Below are positions 18,229 to 25,820 of a DNA stretch of 38,880 bases, piece by piece (position 1 is the first letter of the stretch; every line of letters begins with the position of its first letter). Origin of the DNA: Gaopeijia sp032250675 (GTDB lineage Bacteria; Gemmatimonadota; Gemmatimonadetes; Longimicrobiales; Gaopeijiaceae). The stretch spans positions 1-38,880 of the forward strand of contig JAVVEY010000014.1 in the NCBI GenBank assembly GCA_032250675.1. Direction: 5' to 3'. Made by a program: the position numbers and the translations under genes. The notes beneath the pieces are model-generated. The model did not search any database, was not told where the DNA came from, and saw nothing but the letters and a program-made list of their open reading frames with translations.

Positions 18229-19209
18229 ATGCACCTCGCCTCCCGCTCCACCCCGGTCATCCTCATGATCCTCGCCTTCGCCCTCTCGGCGTGCGGTGGA
18301 ACCGACGAGGTGAACGACGCGTCGAGGAGGGCGGACGGTGCGTCCGGCGCCGACGCGCGCCCATCGGTGCGCCTCACGGCGCCCGCCACCCCGCGCCCCG
18401 CCGACGCGATGCTCTTCTCGATCACCGGGCTCGAGGGTCCCGAGGCGGTCAAGTACGACGAGGAGCAGGACGTCTTCTTCATCAGCAACTACGGGCCGAA
18501 CGAGTCGGAGGACGCTCCCGACGGCTATATCGCCAGGGCCTCGGTCGAGACGGGTGAGATCCTCGAGCGCCACTTCATGACCGGACCGGATGCGACGCCG
18601 CTGATGGAGCCTCGGGGCATGGCGATTCACGGCGACGAACTCTGGGTAGCGGACGTTCGGGGGGTGCATGCCTTCGACCGCCACTCGGGCGAGCACCTCC
18701 GCTTCGTCGACCTGACCGATCACGATCCCGGCTTCCTCAATGACATGGCGATCGGGCCCGACGGCGCGCCCTACGTGACCGACACGGGGCGCAATCAGGT
18801 GCTTCGGGTGGTCGATGGAGAGGGGGAGGTCGCGTTGACCGGGGAGGAACTCGGCAGCCCCAATGGGATCGCCCTCGACCGGGCGACCTCGGAGCTGGTG
18901 TTCGTGATCTGGGGGCGCGACGCTCCGCCGTTCCGTCGATGGAACCCTGCCACGGGCGCGCTCACGATGGGTGAAACGACGCCGGGCGGCCGCTTCGACG
19001 GCGTGGAGTTCGTGGGCTCCCAGATCGTCGTCGCAAGCCAGGTCGATCAGGCGATCCATCTGGTGACGGACGGGACGGGCGTCCCCATTCAGGCGACCGA
19101 GGGACGTCCCGCCGATATCGCCGTCGACCTGCGTCGGCTCCGCGTGGCCGTGCCCTACATCGCGCTCGACCGCGTCGACGTCTTCGCGCTCACCGAAGCG
19201 GGTCGCTGA
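18229..19209 (+). CDS. Beta-propeller lipoprotein, SMP-30/gluconolactonase-like
   Basis: A 326-residue protein with a lipoprotein signal (ILAFALSACGG, Cys near residue 23), then a low-complexity linker and a propeller. Repeated units such as EPRGMAIHGDELWVADVRGVHAFD, NDMAIGPDGAPYVTDTGRNQVLRV and SPNGIALDRATSELVFV resemble SMP-30/gluconolactonase or NHL repeats. Key Asn/Asp residues of the lactonase site are partly present (NDMAIG, SPNGIA), but enzymatic activity cannot be claimed. ATG 18229 is preferred over an upstream GTG because it gives the lipobox at the proper distance. Confidence 0.78.
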   Translation: MHLASRSTPVILMILAFALSACGGTDEVNDASRRADGASGADARPSVRLTAPATPRPADAMLFSITGLEGPEAVKYDEEQDVFFISNYGPNESEDAPDGYIARASVETGEILERHFMTGPDATPLMEPRGMAIHGDELWVADVRGVHAFDRHSGEHLRFVDLTDHDPGFLNDMAIGPDGAPYVTDTGRNQVLRVVDGEGEVALTGEELGSPNGIALDRATSELVFVIWGRDAPPFRRWNPATGALTMGETTPGGRFDGVEFVGSQIVVASQVDQAIHLVTDGTGVPIQATEGRPADIAVDLRRLRVAVPYIALDRVDVFALTEAGR

Positions 19210-19236
19210 AGCCGCCGCACACGCACCCCACCCGGA

Positions 19237-20034
19237 TCACCTCCCCGTCCAGACGAGGATGACCCCGCACCCATTGCTGGTCATTCCGCCGAACTCCACC
19301 GGGATCTCGCTGGCGCGCCGGTAGATCTCGACCGCCTGGACATCCTGCAGCGAGACGAAATCCAGGAGCTCCGATTGCCCCTGCATCCTCGTGCCGTCGA
19401 GGAAGTAGTTCGGGATACACGTCGCCCCCGTGAAGGAGGACCCCCCGATCATGCGGAGGCGGTCGTCCGGCGTCACCTGCAACCCCGGGATGCCGCGGAA
19501 GGCGAGCTTGACGTTGTACCGCCGGTACTCGAGGTCCTCCGGAGAGAGGTGTACTCCGAACCCCCGCCGCTCACGGTCGAAGAAGCCGTTCCTCTCCAGA
19601 ATGCTCCGTCGCCTCTCTTCCTCCACCTCGACATCGATCCCTTCGAGCTCCGCCGCGGCAGGCGTCAACTCGATGATGAGTTCGACCTGCTCCTGCCCCT
19701 CCCTCGCCTCGATCGGGCTCCAGATCAGGGGCTGGTACCTGAGGTGACGAGCTTCCAGTTCATATGTGCCCGGCCCGGGCAGGAGCGCCGCGAAGCGTCC
19801 CGCATCGTCCGTGGTGGCAACCACGGAAGCCCCCTCCCCACCGGCAGCACCCATGAGGGTAAGGGTGATCTTCACCTCCCCCAGCGGCTCGCCGCGTATC
19901 TCGTCCGTGACGAGGCCGACGGCCACGATCTGCGCATGGAGCGGGGTTCCCTCCCCCACGAGGAGGAGTGCGAGGGCGAGAAGCCCCGTGACTGCGGGAG
20001 AGAGCGATCGGTTCGTTCGGCTTCGTGCGGGCAT
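19237..20034 (-). CDS. Carboxypeptidase-regulatory-like + TonB-plug-like protein (copy 1)
   Basis: A 265-residue protein started at ATG 20034 (an ATG at 20058 is also open). The signal peptide ends near PLHAQ. It is followed by a carboxypeptidase-regulatory-like beta sandwich (VTDEIRGEPLGEVKITL, DDAGRFAALLPGPGTYELEA) and then a segment like the plug of TonB-dependent receptors (FRGIPGLQV, NYFLDGTRMQG, DVQAVEIYRRASEIPVEF). No beta-barrel follows, so it cannot be a complete receptor. It ends in CGVILVWT. Its close paralogue lies directly upstream in the same orientation. The role is unknown; surface or periplasmic binding is possible. Confidence 0.8.
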   Translation of the reverse strand: MPARSRTNRSLSPAVTGLLALALLLVGEGTPLHAQIVAVGLVTDEIRGEPLGEVKITLTLMGAAGGEGASVVATTDDAGRFAALLPGPGTYELEARHLRYQPLIWSPIEAREGQEQVELIIELTPAAAELEGIDVEVEEERRRSILERNGFFDRERRGFGVHLSPEDLEYRRYNVKLAFRGIPGLQVTPDDRLRMIGGSSFTGATCIPNYFLDGTRMQGQSELLDFVSLQDVQAVEIYRRASEIPVEFGGMTSNGCGVILVWTGR

Positions 20035-20156
20035 CGTTCTTCTGAATTGAGGTTCCATTCCCCGGTGGTCCCATACTCAAACCACGGAAGAGGCACGAGA
20101 GTTTCACGCCGGGGAGGGATGATATCACCCGACCCCGTGATCGCGCACGATGGGGC

Positions 20157-20981
20157 TCACAGCGGGGTCCAGATGAGGACGACCCCGCAGTTGTTGCTCG
20201 TCCTCCCCCTGTACTCCGCCGGAACCTGGATCGCGCGCGGGTAGACCTCCACCGCATGGATCTCCCGGATCGAGACGACATCGAGAAGCTCTGTGCCCCC
20301 CAGGTATGGCGCACCATCCACGAAGATCGTCGGCGCGCAGCGGCTCCCGCCCAGGAGGAATGATCCGCCTCCGCGCATCCGGAGCCCGCGTCCGTCCCGC
20401 GTCACGAAGAGGCCGGGGATTCCGCGGAAGAGCGACATCGTGACCATGCGGCGGCGCTCGATATCCTCCGGAGTGATGAACTTTCCGAAGCCCTTCCGTT
20501 CGCGCTGGTAGAAGCCCCTCCGCTCCAGCCGGCGGTCGGTGAACTCGCGCTTCGCCTCGATCACGATCCCCTCGAGTTCGGTGACCCGGGGCCGCAGTTC
20601 GACGAAGAGCTCGATCGTCTCCTGCGCGGTGGTCGTCTCGATCGGACTCCACGTCAGCGGCTCGTACAGCAGGTGACGGGCGGTGAGCTGATATCTGCCC
20701 GGGCCGGGGAGGAGTGCGGCGAAGCGCCCCTCCTCGTCGGTGGTGACGACCACCGAGTCCTCCGCTCCCCCGATCCGCGAGAGGGTGAGTGTCACATTCG
20801 CCGCGGGGATGCCGAAGATATCATCGGTGACGATCCCGACAGTCACGATCTGCGCCTCGCCGGGCGTCCCCCCCACACCGAAGAGCGCGGCAAGGACGAC
20901 GGCGAGTTCGCCGCCTCGCCGGACGGCGAGCCGGGATCTCCCTCGGCCTCGACCGGTCGTGAATCGCGAAAGGTGCGGCAT
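20157..20981 (-). CDS. Carboxypeptidase-regulatory-like + TonB-plug-like protein (copy 2)
   Basis: A 274-residue paralogue of the next gene. Start at ATG 20981 is supported by a strong GGAGGAG site right upstream; a longer frame to 21071 lacks one. After a signal peptide (VVLAALFGVGGTPGEAQ) come the regulatory-like domain (TDEEGRFAALLPGPGRYQL), a linker with RRGFYQRERKGFGKF and ITPEDIERRR, and a barrel-less plug segment (FRGIPGLFV, TIFVDGAPYLGG, EIHAVEVYPRA). It ends in CGVVLIWT. Shared blocks with copy 1 run along the whole length, so this is a tandem duplication. Confidence 0.82.
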   Translation of the reverse strand: MPHLSRFTTGRGRGRSRLAVRRGGELAVVLAALFGVGGTPGEAQIVTVGIVTDDIFGIPAANVTLTLSRIGGAEDSVVVTTDEEGRFAALLPGPGRYQLTARHLLYEPLTWSPIETTTAQETIELFVELRPRVTELEGIVIEAKREFTDRRLERRGFYQRERKGFGKFITPEDIERRRMVTMSLFRGIPGLFVTRDGRGLRMRGGGSFLLGGSRCAPTIFVDGAPYLGGTELLDVVSIREIHAVEVYPRAIQVPAEYRGRTSNNCGVVLIWTPL

Positions 20982-21042
20982 TCTCTCCTCCACTCTCCTT
21001 CTGCCCGCGATACGTGCCTCCGACGACACTTGCATCTGCGCT

Positions 21043-21071
21043 AGTTTAATCTTCGTGTATACCGAGCGCAA
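21043..21071 (-). promoter_or_regulatory. Candidate promoter for the tandem plug-like genes
   Basis: Read on the minus strand, TTGCGC (21071-21066) and TAAACT (21048-21043) are 17 bases apart, about 60 bases before the ATG at 20981, in a locally AT-richer patch. The match is moderate. Confidence 0.3.
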
Positions 21072-21156
21072 GGCTCTCTCTCACCGTCGTGCAGCGGCGG
21101 GTGCGCGGATGGCGAGAGTGAGCGTGATCGGGGGGAGGAAGCCGCAGCCCATCCCG

Positions 21157-21921
21157 TCATCCGCCCGCATTGATCAGCGTCCGGATCGCCGCCGGCGGCT
21201 CGAACTCGGCCGCCTCGACCGTCCCGAACTCCACCGTCTCGATCGTCATGACCTGCTCCTGTCCCATCGCATTCTGGCGCATCGAGGTCGGGACCAGGAT
21301 CTCTCCGAAGCGGCGATACTCCGAGATCTCGGTGACCACCTCGATCGATCCCATCGGGGAGGCCTGCGTCGTCACGGCGGCGATCACCAGCCCGCTCTCC
21401 TTCGAGTAGCACTCCCGCGAGGTCCGTCCGCTCCGCCAGACGTACTCGATCTCCCAACACGCCTCTCCCCCGTACGCCTCCTCGCCCACCGTCTCGAAGC
21501 GCTCGAAGAGGGCGGGGTCGCGCACCAGGTACCGCCGGTCGGCCTGGTCTTCCATCGCCGCGAGCTCGAGCCCATCGAGGAGCCGTGCTCCGGTCAGCGG
21601 ATCGACCGACCACCCCACCTCACCGGTATATCCGGAGAGGAGTTCGCCCATCCCGGGAACGGTCACCCGGGTGACCATCTCGTTCTCTTCACCGGTGAGG
21701 AGGACGAGGTCGCCGGTCACCCCCATCGCGGGCATCGAGAACGAGCCCGTGGTGCGTGTCGACACCGGAGTCAGGGCGGCCTCCCGCCCCCCGATCGCCT
21801 CGACATATCGATCGATGATCTCCTCCGCCGGAGGAAGATCCTGCGCGGCGAGGGGAGGCGGCGTGGTGAGCGCCAGCGCCAGCACGAGCGCGACGGAAGC
21901 GGGGATACGGATCGAGCGCAT
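21157..21921 (-). CDS. LolA-like exported protein
   Basis: A 254-residue protein with a signal peptide (SVALVLALALTTPPPLAAQD) and ATG 21921 preceded by GGAGAG. The mature part begins with PPAEEIIDRYVEAIGG, a common start of LolA/LolB-like periplasmic proteins, and continues as an antiparallel beta sheet with a late segment FGEILVPTSMRQNAMGQEQ. Two Cys residues (GEACWE, SRECYS) could form a disulphide. Such proteins bind lipids or lipoproteins, but this subgroup has no assigned substrate. It is not a canonical LolA, which is shorter. Confidence 0.72.
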   Translation of the reverse strand: MRSIRIPASVALVLALALTTPPPLAAQDLPPAEEIIDRYVEAIGGREAALTPVSTRTTGSFSMPAMGVTGDLVLLTGEENEMVTRVTVPGMGELLSGYTGEVGWSVDPLTGARLLDGLELAAMEDQADRRYLVRDPALFERFETVGEEAYGGEACWEIEYVWRSGRTSRECYSKESGLVIAAVTTQASPMGSIEVVTEISEYRRFGEILVPTSMRQNAMGQEQVMTIETVEFGTVEAAEFEPPAAIRTLINAGG

Positions 21922-22005
21922 GAGTTTCTCTCCATTCGAGGTCGAAGCGGGCTGCGAGCCCAGGTCAGATCGATACGGGATGTACGTGCAGAGGCGTAGA
22001 GATGT

Positions 22006-23400
22006 TCAGGGGCGCGCGCCTCCGGTAGCCCACGCGACCGCCGCGTCGAGGACCTCGTCGCGCCCGGCGAGGAGGCCCCGGCGACGGAGCGGGATCTCGA
22101 CATCGGGGCGCACCCCCAGGCCTTCGATCCGCACACCCTCGGGGTCGGTGAGGTTGGAGACGACGTGGTAGAGCACGTCCCGATTCGGCAGCCGGAGCGT
22201 CATGGCGGGGAGCGCGTACCCCGGTGTCGTCTGCCCGAAGAGGCGCGCGCGCCCCGTCGACGCGAGTCCGGCGGCGAAGATCTCGGAGGTGCTCATGCTC
22301 ATCTGGTCGACGAGAACGGCGAGGCGCCCGTCGAAGGCGTCCCGGAGTTCCCCCCGCGAGTCCACGCGGCGCGGCATCGCCACGAAGTCGAGTTCGCCCG
22401 TGCGCGCGTGGAGGGTCCCGAGCTCGGCCCGTTCCGAGAAGAAGGAGCCCGCGGTCGACATCACCATCCCGCCCACACCCCCCGGATTGCCGCGCAGATC
22501 GATCACGATCCCCGCACACTCCTCCAGGGCATCGACCGCCTGGTTGAACGAAGGCACGAGTGGCAGCATCCAGACATTGAAGGTGATCACCCCGGCGCAC
22601 GAGCCGTCGGGACGTTCGATGCGTTCGTGGTCGAGCCACGCCGTCATGGCGGGGAGTCCACCGAAGCGGATCATCTCACCCCGGACCGGCGTGCGCTCGA
22701 GGGTGAGCTCACGACGATCTCCCTCCCCATCGATGAAGGTGAGATCGAGAGACGACCCCACCCCTCCCCGGAAGAGTTGATGCGCCCCCTGCATCGTCTC
22801 GGTCTCGACCGAGATGCGCGCTCGCCCCGCTTCGGTCTCCTCGACGATCTCGGCCCACTCCGCCATCGACCGGTCGCCGATCGCATCGATGATCCACCCG
22901 GGTTGCACCCCGGCCGCGCGCGCTGGCCCCTCCGCCACGCGGAAGACCGTCAACGCCCCTTCGACCCACCGTACCTCGATCCCCAGATCTCCCTCTCCCG
23001 AGCCGGAAGCCTCCCCGGTCCCGTCCTCCCCCACCTGGATCGCATCGACGCGCGCACCCGGGAGAATCGCGAAGTGGCTCTCACCGAGCCGGGAGAGCAT
23101 GTCACCGAGCACCCCCCGCAACGCCTCCTGTGTCTCGCTCCGGGCCGCTTCGGGACGCAGTTCGTCGCGCACCCCTTCCCAGTCGATGCCCCGGAATTCC
23201 GGATCGTAGTAACTCGTGTTGATGCGACTCCACGCCGAATCGAAGGTCTGGACCGCGAGATCGGTGGAGATCGGCTCGGCCTCGGGGGCGGGGGATCGCG
23301 AGCCGCCCGAGCACCCGGGCAAAGCGAGGAGGATCACGATCGCGGTGATCGCGATCGCTCGCGGACGATCGTCGTGGAGGGCGAGGCGGTCGATGCTCAT
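22006..23400 (-). CDS. S41-family peptidase lipoprotein (C-terminal processing protease-like)
   Basis: A 464-residue protein with a lipobox (LLALPGCSGG, Cys near residue 30). An N-terminal helical part (FDSAWSRINTSYYDPEFRGIDW) precedes a PDZ-like segment (GDLGIEVRWVEGALTVFRV, GVQPGWIIDAIG) and the S41 core: GIVIDLRGNPGGVGG and DQMSMSTSEIFAAGL, in which the STSE serine is the expected nucleophile. It is likely anchored in the envelope and cleaves exported proteins near their C-termini. It lies 68 bases downstream of panC on the same strand and may have its own promoter. Confidence 0.9.
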   Translation of the reverse strand: MSIDRLALHDDRPRAIAITAIVILLALPGCSGGSRSPAPEAEPISTDLAVQTFDSAWSRINTSYYDPEFRGIDWEGVRDELRPEAARSETQEALRGVLGDMLSRLGESHFAILPGARVDAIQVGEDGTGEASGSGEGDLGIEVRWVEGALTVFRVAEGPARAAGVQPGWIIDAIGDRSMAEWAEIVEETEAGRARISVETETMQGAHQLFRGGVGSSLDLTFIDGEGDRRELTLERTPVRGEMIRFGGLPAMTAWLDHERIERPDGSCAGVITFNVWMLPLVPSFNQAVDALEECAGIVIDLRGNPGGVGGMVMSTAGSFFSERAELGTLHARTGELDFVAMPRRVDSRGELRDAFDGRLAVLVDQMSMSTSEIFAAGLASTGRARLFGQTTPGYALPAMTLRLPNRDVLYHVVSNLTDPEGVRIEGLGVRPDVEIPLRRRGLLAGRDEVLDAAVAWATGGARP

Positions 23401-23468
23401 CTCATCTCAATATCGGGGGCGAGGAGAGGTCTCGCCACCTACGTCCCGGCGCCTGCCCGCCTTCACCG

Positions 23469-24257
23469 TCACCTCACCGCTGGAGGCGGAGGGTGGCGCG
23501 CGGCGTCGGTCTCCACATTGTCGATGAGGCGGACCCCGTCGATATGAACCGCGGCCAGGCGTCGTCCCCACGCCTCCTCGACGTACTCGACCTCGATTCC
23601 CTCCCTCTCGAGCGCCGTCCTGACCTCTGCGGAGGTGGTGCCCTCGCGGAGGATGCGTGCGAAGACGACTGCGCGCGTGTACCCGTCCGGGCCCAGATTG
23701 AGGTTGCGAGAGCTCAGCGCGACGCCGTGTGCGTCCCGGACGGTGGGTACCCCGACGACCTCGACCGGAAGGAAGAACGCCTCGGTCATCTCGCGCACGA
23801 GAGTGAGCTGCTGCCAGTCCTTCTCGCCGAAGTACGCGCGGTCGGGGCGGACGAGGTTGAAGAGCCTCAGGACGACGCTCAGCACCCCGTCGAAGTGGCC
23901 CGGACGTCCCGCGCCGCAGAGCGATGTCGTGAGCTCCGTCTCGATCACGCGGTAGCGGTATCCGTACGGATAGATCATCTCCCGACTCGGTGTGAAGACG
24001 GCGTCCACACCGGCCGACTCGAGCGCCGCGAGATCCGAATCGAGGTCCCGCGGATAGCGCTCCAGGTCGCGCGGGTCGTTGAACTGGGTCGGGTTCACGA
24101 ATACGCTGGCCACGACCCCCTCGCACTCGGTTCGCGCGCGCTCCACGAGCGCGAGGTGCCCGGCGTGCAGGGCGCCCATCGTGGGGACGAACCCGACCGA
24201 TCCGGCCATCCCCGCGCGCGCCTCGCGGAGCTCCGGGAGCGACCCGAGGCGCCTCAT
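23469..24257 (-). CDS. panC: Pantoate--beta-alanine ligase
   Basis: A 262-residue enzyme that joins pantoate and beta-alanine with ATP to give pantothenate. Motifs: VPTMGALHAGHLALVERAR (HxGH adenylate site), VNPTQFNDPRDLERYPRDL, GHFDGVLSVVLRLFNLV, FGEKDWQQL and the KMSKS-like LSSRN. ATG 24257 overlaps the panB-fusion stop (ATGA), so translation is coupled. A longer frame to 24467 lies within the panB gene and is discounted. panD is not in the window. Confidence 0.95.
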   Translation of the reverse strand: MRRLGSLPELREARAGMAGSVGFVPTMGALHAGHLALVERARTECEGVVASVFVNPTQFNDPRDLERYPRDLDSDLAALESAGVDAVFTPSREMIYPYGYRYRVIETELTTSLCGAGRPGHFDGVLSVVLRLFNLVRPDRAYFGEKDWQQLTLVREMTEAFFLPVEVVGVPTVRDAHGVALSSRNLNLGPDGYTRAVVFARILREGTTSAEVRTALEREGIEVEYVEEAWGRRLAAVHIDGVRLIDNVETDAARHPPPPAVR

Positions 24258-25810
24258 CCGTACGACTCGTCCGGTCCCGGGAAGTCTCCCCGGCGGACCG
24301 CCTCGCCGTAGCGGCGCACCGCATCGGAGAGCGGCGTCGCCGCGTCTCCGAAGAGACGCACGAAGCGGGGCACGCGCCCTGGCGTGAGGCCGCAGAGGTC
24401 GTGGATCACGAGGATCTGGCCGGAGGTGGCCGCTCCCGCACCGATCCCGATCGTCGGGATCGAGCACTCGCGGGTGACGCGCTCACCGAGGGACGAGGGC
24501 ACGCACTCGACCACGAGGGCGAAGCATCCGGCCTCTTCCTGGAGGCGGGCGGACTCGCACACCGCCTCCGCCGCCGCCTCCCCCCGCCCCGCGACCCGGA
24601 ACTCTCCTTCCTCGACGAGTTGCGGGAGGAGGCCGACATGGCCCATGACCGGGACGCCCTCGGCGCAAAGGCGGGCGAGCACCTCCCAGCTGTCGGGGAG
24701 CGCCTCGAGCTTCACGGCGTCGGCGCCGGCGTCGAGAAGCCGTCGGGCCGCGACCACCCCCGCCTCGGGGTCACGGGTGGCGACCCAGGGGAGGTCGGCG
24801 ATGAGGGCTTTCGAGGGCGCACCGCGGCGGACCGCTGCGGTGTGACGCACGATCATCTCGACATCGGCGAGTCGCGTCGAAACGTGACCGTAGACGACCA
24901 TCGCCACCGAATCGCCGACGAGGAGGAAGTCCACGGGGAGTGCGTCGAGGAGTGCCGCGGTCGAGGCGTCGTACGCCGTCGTCGCCACGATCGGTCGCTC
25001 GGTCCGGAAGAGGGCGAGGGGATCGGCGGGACGTGACTCCGCCACCGCCGGCCCGGTCGGAGCGCGAGGCGCCTGCGGGCTCCGCGCGGCGGCGGCCGGA
25101 TCGGGGGTGCCGAGCACGCCGAGGAATGCACGGTAGACCGTCCCCCAGGGGTCGTCCCCGAGCTCCTCGAGGTGGGTCGCGATCGTGCCGGCGTCACCGC
25201 GGACCGCGGGGCCCGTGACCGCCGTCTCCACATCGGCGCGGATATTCGCACTCACCGTCTCGAGGTACGGAATCCATGCGGACGGGGGGAGCCCCACTTC
25301 ATCGAAGATCTCCGCCGCCCGACGCCAGAGAGCGGCCGTGAAGTTCCCCCCCAGAACGGCGGCGGTGTGATAGCGGACCCGATCCTCCGGCGGGAGCGTG
25401 ACGTGAGGGTTGGGCAGCTCCGGAAAGAGCTCCTCGAAGGCGAGTGGTCCCGCTTCCACCACGAAGTGCAGCGAGCGGTAGAGCGCTTCCGGGAAGAGGG
25501 TCTCGCCGAAGCTCCCGAGAGGATGACACCCCACGACGCCAGGCACCGTGCGCACCCCGGAGGCGTGCACGCGCGGGGCGTTTCCGAGGTCAGCGTCATG
25601 CTCCCTCACGAAGGACTCGATCGCGTCGTCGGGGATCAGGAGGAGGATCGCGCGAGCCTCCTCGGCGCGCAGGCGGAGCGCCTCCACCCCCTCGCCGCGG
25701 GCCCACTCCGTGTGCGCGATCCCGAGGAGATCGAAGTAGTGCATGAGGTGCCGGGCGAGACGTCCCCTCCCGATGAGGAGGCAGGGTGCCGCATCTCCCG
25801 GAGCCTCCAT
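24254..25810 (-). CDS. panB: Fusion: Rossmann/DUF2520 domain + ketopantoate hydroxymethyltransferase (PanB)
   Basis: A 518-residue fusion. Residues ~9-235 are a Rossmann-like/DUF2520 unit: dinucleotide loop LLIGRGRLARHL, HPLGSFGETLF, RYHTAAVLGGNFTAALWRRA and the DUF2520 block VTGPAVRGDAGTIATHLEEL. A Pro/Ala-rich linker (~236-265) leads to full PanB (~268-515) with VGDS, VRHTAAVRRG, VKLE, PVMGHVGLLPQ, catalytic Glu in VVECVPSSLGE and PTIGIGAGAATSGQILVIHDLCGL. PanB makes ketopantoate from ketoisovalerate and methylene-tetrahydrofolate. The DUF2520 half is a candidate NADPH ketopantoate reductase, giving pantoate, the PanC substrate. ATG 25810 has GAGGG upstream and lies 10 bases after gyrB; an extension to 25930 only re-reads gyrB. 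Confidence 0.9.
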   Translation of the reverse strand: MEAPGDAAPCLLIGRGRLARHLMHYFDLLGIAHTEWARGEGVEALRLRAEEARAILLLIPDDAIESFVREHDADLGNAPRVHASGVRTVPGVVGCHPLGSFGETLFPEALYRSLHFVVEAGPLAFEELFPELPNPHVTLPPEDRVRYHTAAVLGGNFTAALWRRAAEIFDEVGLPPSAWIPYLETVSANIRADVETAVTGPAVRGDAGTIATHLEELGDDPWGTVYRAFLGVLGTPDPAAAARSPQAPRAPTGPAVAESRPADPLALFRTERPIVATTAYDASTAALLDALPVDFLLVGDSVAMVVYGHVSTRLADVEMIVRHTAAVRRGAPSKALIADLPWVATRDPEAGVVAARRLLDAGADAVKLEALPDSWEVLARLCAEGVPVMGHVGLLPQLVEEGEFRVAGRGEAAAEAVCESARLQEEAGCFALVVECVPSSLGERVTRECSIPTIGIGAGAATSGQILVIHDLCGLTPGRVPRFVRLFGDAATPLSDAVRRYGEAVRRGDFPGPDESYG

Positions 25811-25820
25811 CCTCACCCTC

